This document shows, in pieces, positions 5,455-6,794 of a stretch of 6,794 nucleotides of DNA; within the stretch, counting starts at the first letter, position 1, and each line of letters begins with the position of its first letter. Location: contig JALWJW010000265.1 of assembly GCA_026996935.1 (NCBI GenBank), positions 6,508 through 13,301 on the forward strand, in the 5' to 3' direction. The notes under the pieces are model-generated. The model saw only the letters and a list, made by a program, of their open reading frames with translations, was not told where the DNA came from and made no database searches. A program made the position numbers and the translations under genes. This DNA is from Hyphomicrobiales bacterium. Lineage in GTDB: Bacteria > Pseudomonadota > Alphaproteobacteria > Rhizobiales > Aestuariivirgaceae.

Positions 5455-6794
5455 AACACTCAGGCAGATTAACCGCCAGGCCACCTGTACTGGTTTCTTT
5501 GTATTTTGTGTTCATATCAATGCCCGTCTGGCGCATGGCTTCGATGCAGTTATCAAGCGGCATATAATGATTGCCATCGCCATGCAGCGCTAAAGAGGCC
5601 GCCGATACAGCTTTAACCGCCCCAAGCGCATTGCGCTCAATGCACGGCACCTGCACCAGCCCGCCCACAGGGTCACAACTCATACCCAAGTGATGCTCCA
5701 GAGCAATTTCTGCCGCATTTTCAACCTGCGCGGGCGATCCACCCATAACCGCGCAAAACCCAGCCGCCGCCATTGCCGAGGCCGAACCAACCTCGCCCTG
5801 GCACCCCACTTCCGCGCCCGAAATTGAGGCATTATGTTTAATCAACCCACCAACAGCGGCCGCCGCCAATAAAAAATCACGCAATTTTTCATCGCTCGAA
5901 CCCACACAATGATCGCGATAATACCGCATCACTGCCGGCACCACGCCAGCGGCCCCATTGGTCGGTGATGTCACCACTTTGCCACCTGCCGCATTTTCCT
6001 CATTCACCGCCATGGCATACACACTAATCCAGTCATTGACCGTATGCGGTTGCGAGGCGTTTTGCGTACTTTGCGCCTGCAGCGTTTCATATATTGCCTT
6101 GGCGCGTCGCCTAACCTTTAAGCCACCCGGCAAAACACCATCACGCGACAAACCTCTGTTTATACAGCTTTGCATCGCCTGCCAGATGCCATCAAGCTTC
6201 TCATTAAGCTCCTGGCGCGGCATTTCATGTTCTTCATTGGTCCGTTTTAAATCGGCAATCGAGTTACCTGACTTTATTGCCATTTCAAGCATGTGCCGCG
6301 CTGTTGCAAAAGGAAACGGACACCCTTCTTTTTTCATCACCTTTTCACGGGCATCAGGAGCCAAATACTCATCTTCAAGCTCTTTTGAGGTTAAAACAAA
6401 CCCGCCACCAACTGAATAATATGTCCGCTCATTCGACATATTGCCCGCTGCATCAAACCCTTGCAAAACCATGCCATTGGTATGGCCTGAAAGCGGTGGG
6501 CCGTAATCAAAAATCAAATCAGTTTCAGGATTAAATTTCAACGGTTCAAACCCATCAGGTTTAACAAACCCGTTGGCGCGAACATCGGCCTCTATAGCAT
6601 CAGCCTCATCCAGATCAAGCGTTGCAGGCAACAGCCCTGATAAACCTAAAATCACCGCACGATCAGTTGCATGGCCTTTGCCCGTAAAGGCCAGAGAACC
6701 ATGCAAAATACACTTGAGCGCCACAGCTTCGCCACCGCCTGGAATACGGTTCTCACTGGATTTCAAATCCTCAAGAAACCGTCCCGCCGCACTC
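5453..6794 (-). CDS. sdaA: L-serine dehydratase (L-serine ammonia-lyase), single-chain iron-sulfur type, 5' end cut by window edge
   Basis: The enzyme converts L-serine to pyruvate and ammonia using a [4Fe-4S] cluster, in the cytoplasm. The frame is open to the right edge: beyond the TTG codon at 6766-6764 it continues upstream as SAAGRFLED, matching the stretch just after the family's N-terminal GPSSSHTVGP motif. That TTG is therefore an internal leucine and about 20-25 residues are missing. Numbering from that leucine, the N-terminal domain shows HGSLAFTGKGHATD (22-35) and TYYSVGGGFV (115-124). The catalytic domain shows VVTSPTNGAAGVVPAV (264-279), HNASISGAEVGCQGEVGSA (311-329), SCDPVGGLVQVPCIERNA (363-380) and TSTGGLAVNLPEC at the end. 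Cys322, Cys364 and Cys375 are the expected cluster ligands, and the last residue, Cys437, matches the C-terminal cysteine that caps the cluster in the Legionella enzyme. It converges with the membrane-bound AraC gene; no functional link to it is evident. Confidence 0.97.
   Translation of the reverse strand, partial: SAAGRFLEDLKSSENRIPGGGEAVALKCILHGSLAFTGKGHATDRAVILGLSGLLPATLDLDEADAIEADVRANGFVKPDGFEPLKFNPETDLIFDYGPPLSGHTNGMVLQGFDAAGNMSNERTYYSVGGGFVLTSKELEDEYLAPDAREKVMKKEGCPFPFATARHMLEMAIKSGNSIADLKRTNEEHEMPRQELNEKLDGIWQAMQSCINRGLSRDGVLPGGLKVRRRAKAIYETLQAQSTQNASQPHTVNDWISVYAMAVNEENAAGGKVVTSPTNGAAGVVPAVMRYYRDHCVGSSDEKLRDFLLAAAAVGGLIKHNASISGAEVGCQGEVGSASAMAAAGFCAVMGGSPAQVENAAEIALEHHLGMSCDPVGGLVQVPCIERNALGAVKAVSAASLALHGDGNHYMPLDNCIEAMRQTGIDMNTKYKETSTGGLAVNLPEC

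Noticed and set aside
5958..6534. Plus-strand open frames of 153 and 85 codons opposite sdaA
   Set aside because: sdaA is unambiguous on the other strand; these are antisense shadows in a codon-biased gene.
6764..6766. TTG as the start codon of sdaA
   Set aside because: The frame stays open upstream to the window edge and encodes residues that fit the family's conserved N-terminal region, so the codon is an internal leucine.

Overview
The window looks like chromosomal DNA of an alphaproteobacterium, most likely of the Hyphomicrobiales/Rhizobiales type. The best evidence is RsmH, which carries the alphaproteobacterial forms of its motifs (DIGVSSMQLDQAERGFSF, IHPATRTFQALRIFVN). Base composition appears moderate (mid-40s % GC by eye, not computed). 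Coding density is high: seven genes, the longest gap is about 200 bp, and no tRNA, rRNA, CRISPR array, IS element or phage gene was seen.

Layout. (1) 1-919, minus: rsmH, the 16S rRNA m4C1402 methyltransferase that normally sits at the head of the division/cell-wall (dcw) cluster, cut at its 3' end by the window edge. (2) 1120-1599, plus, divergent from rsmH: a small membrane-anchored c-type cytochrome of the cytochrome c'/c-556 type, with its haem motif near the C-terminus. (3) 4297 down to 1652, minus: a same-strand run of three genes, namely an exported alpha/beta hydrolase (PAF-acetylhydrolase/dienelactone-hydrolase-like), a soluble AraC-family regulator starting 17 bp after it, and a transglutaminase-like cysteine protein after a further 88 bp. 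(4) 4450-5433, plus, divergent from the hydrolase: a second AraC-family regulator with about seven transmembrane helices before its HTH domain. (5) 5453 to the right edge, minus: a single-chain iron-sulfur L-serine dehydratase (sdaA), missing only its N-terminus at the window edge.

How the parts may work together. rsmH, the cytochrome gene and sdaA look like ordinary chromosomal genes that are not functionally linked to the centre. The central block is the interesting part. A predicted periplasmic esterase is divergent from a membrane-embedded AraC regulator, and their shared 152-bp intergenic region holds a compact cluster of inverted and direct copies of CCTCAATC/GATTGAGG, a good candidate operator. 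A second, cytoplasmic AraC regulator is encoded directly behind the esterase. A plausible reading is a small envelope-sensing or lipid/ester-responsive regulon, but neither substrate nor signal can be read from the sequence. No clearly new defence or mobile system is visible.
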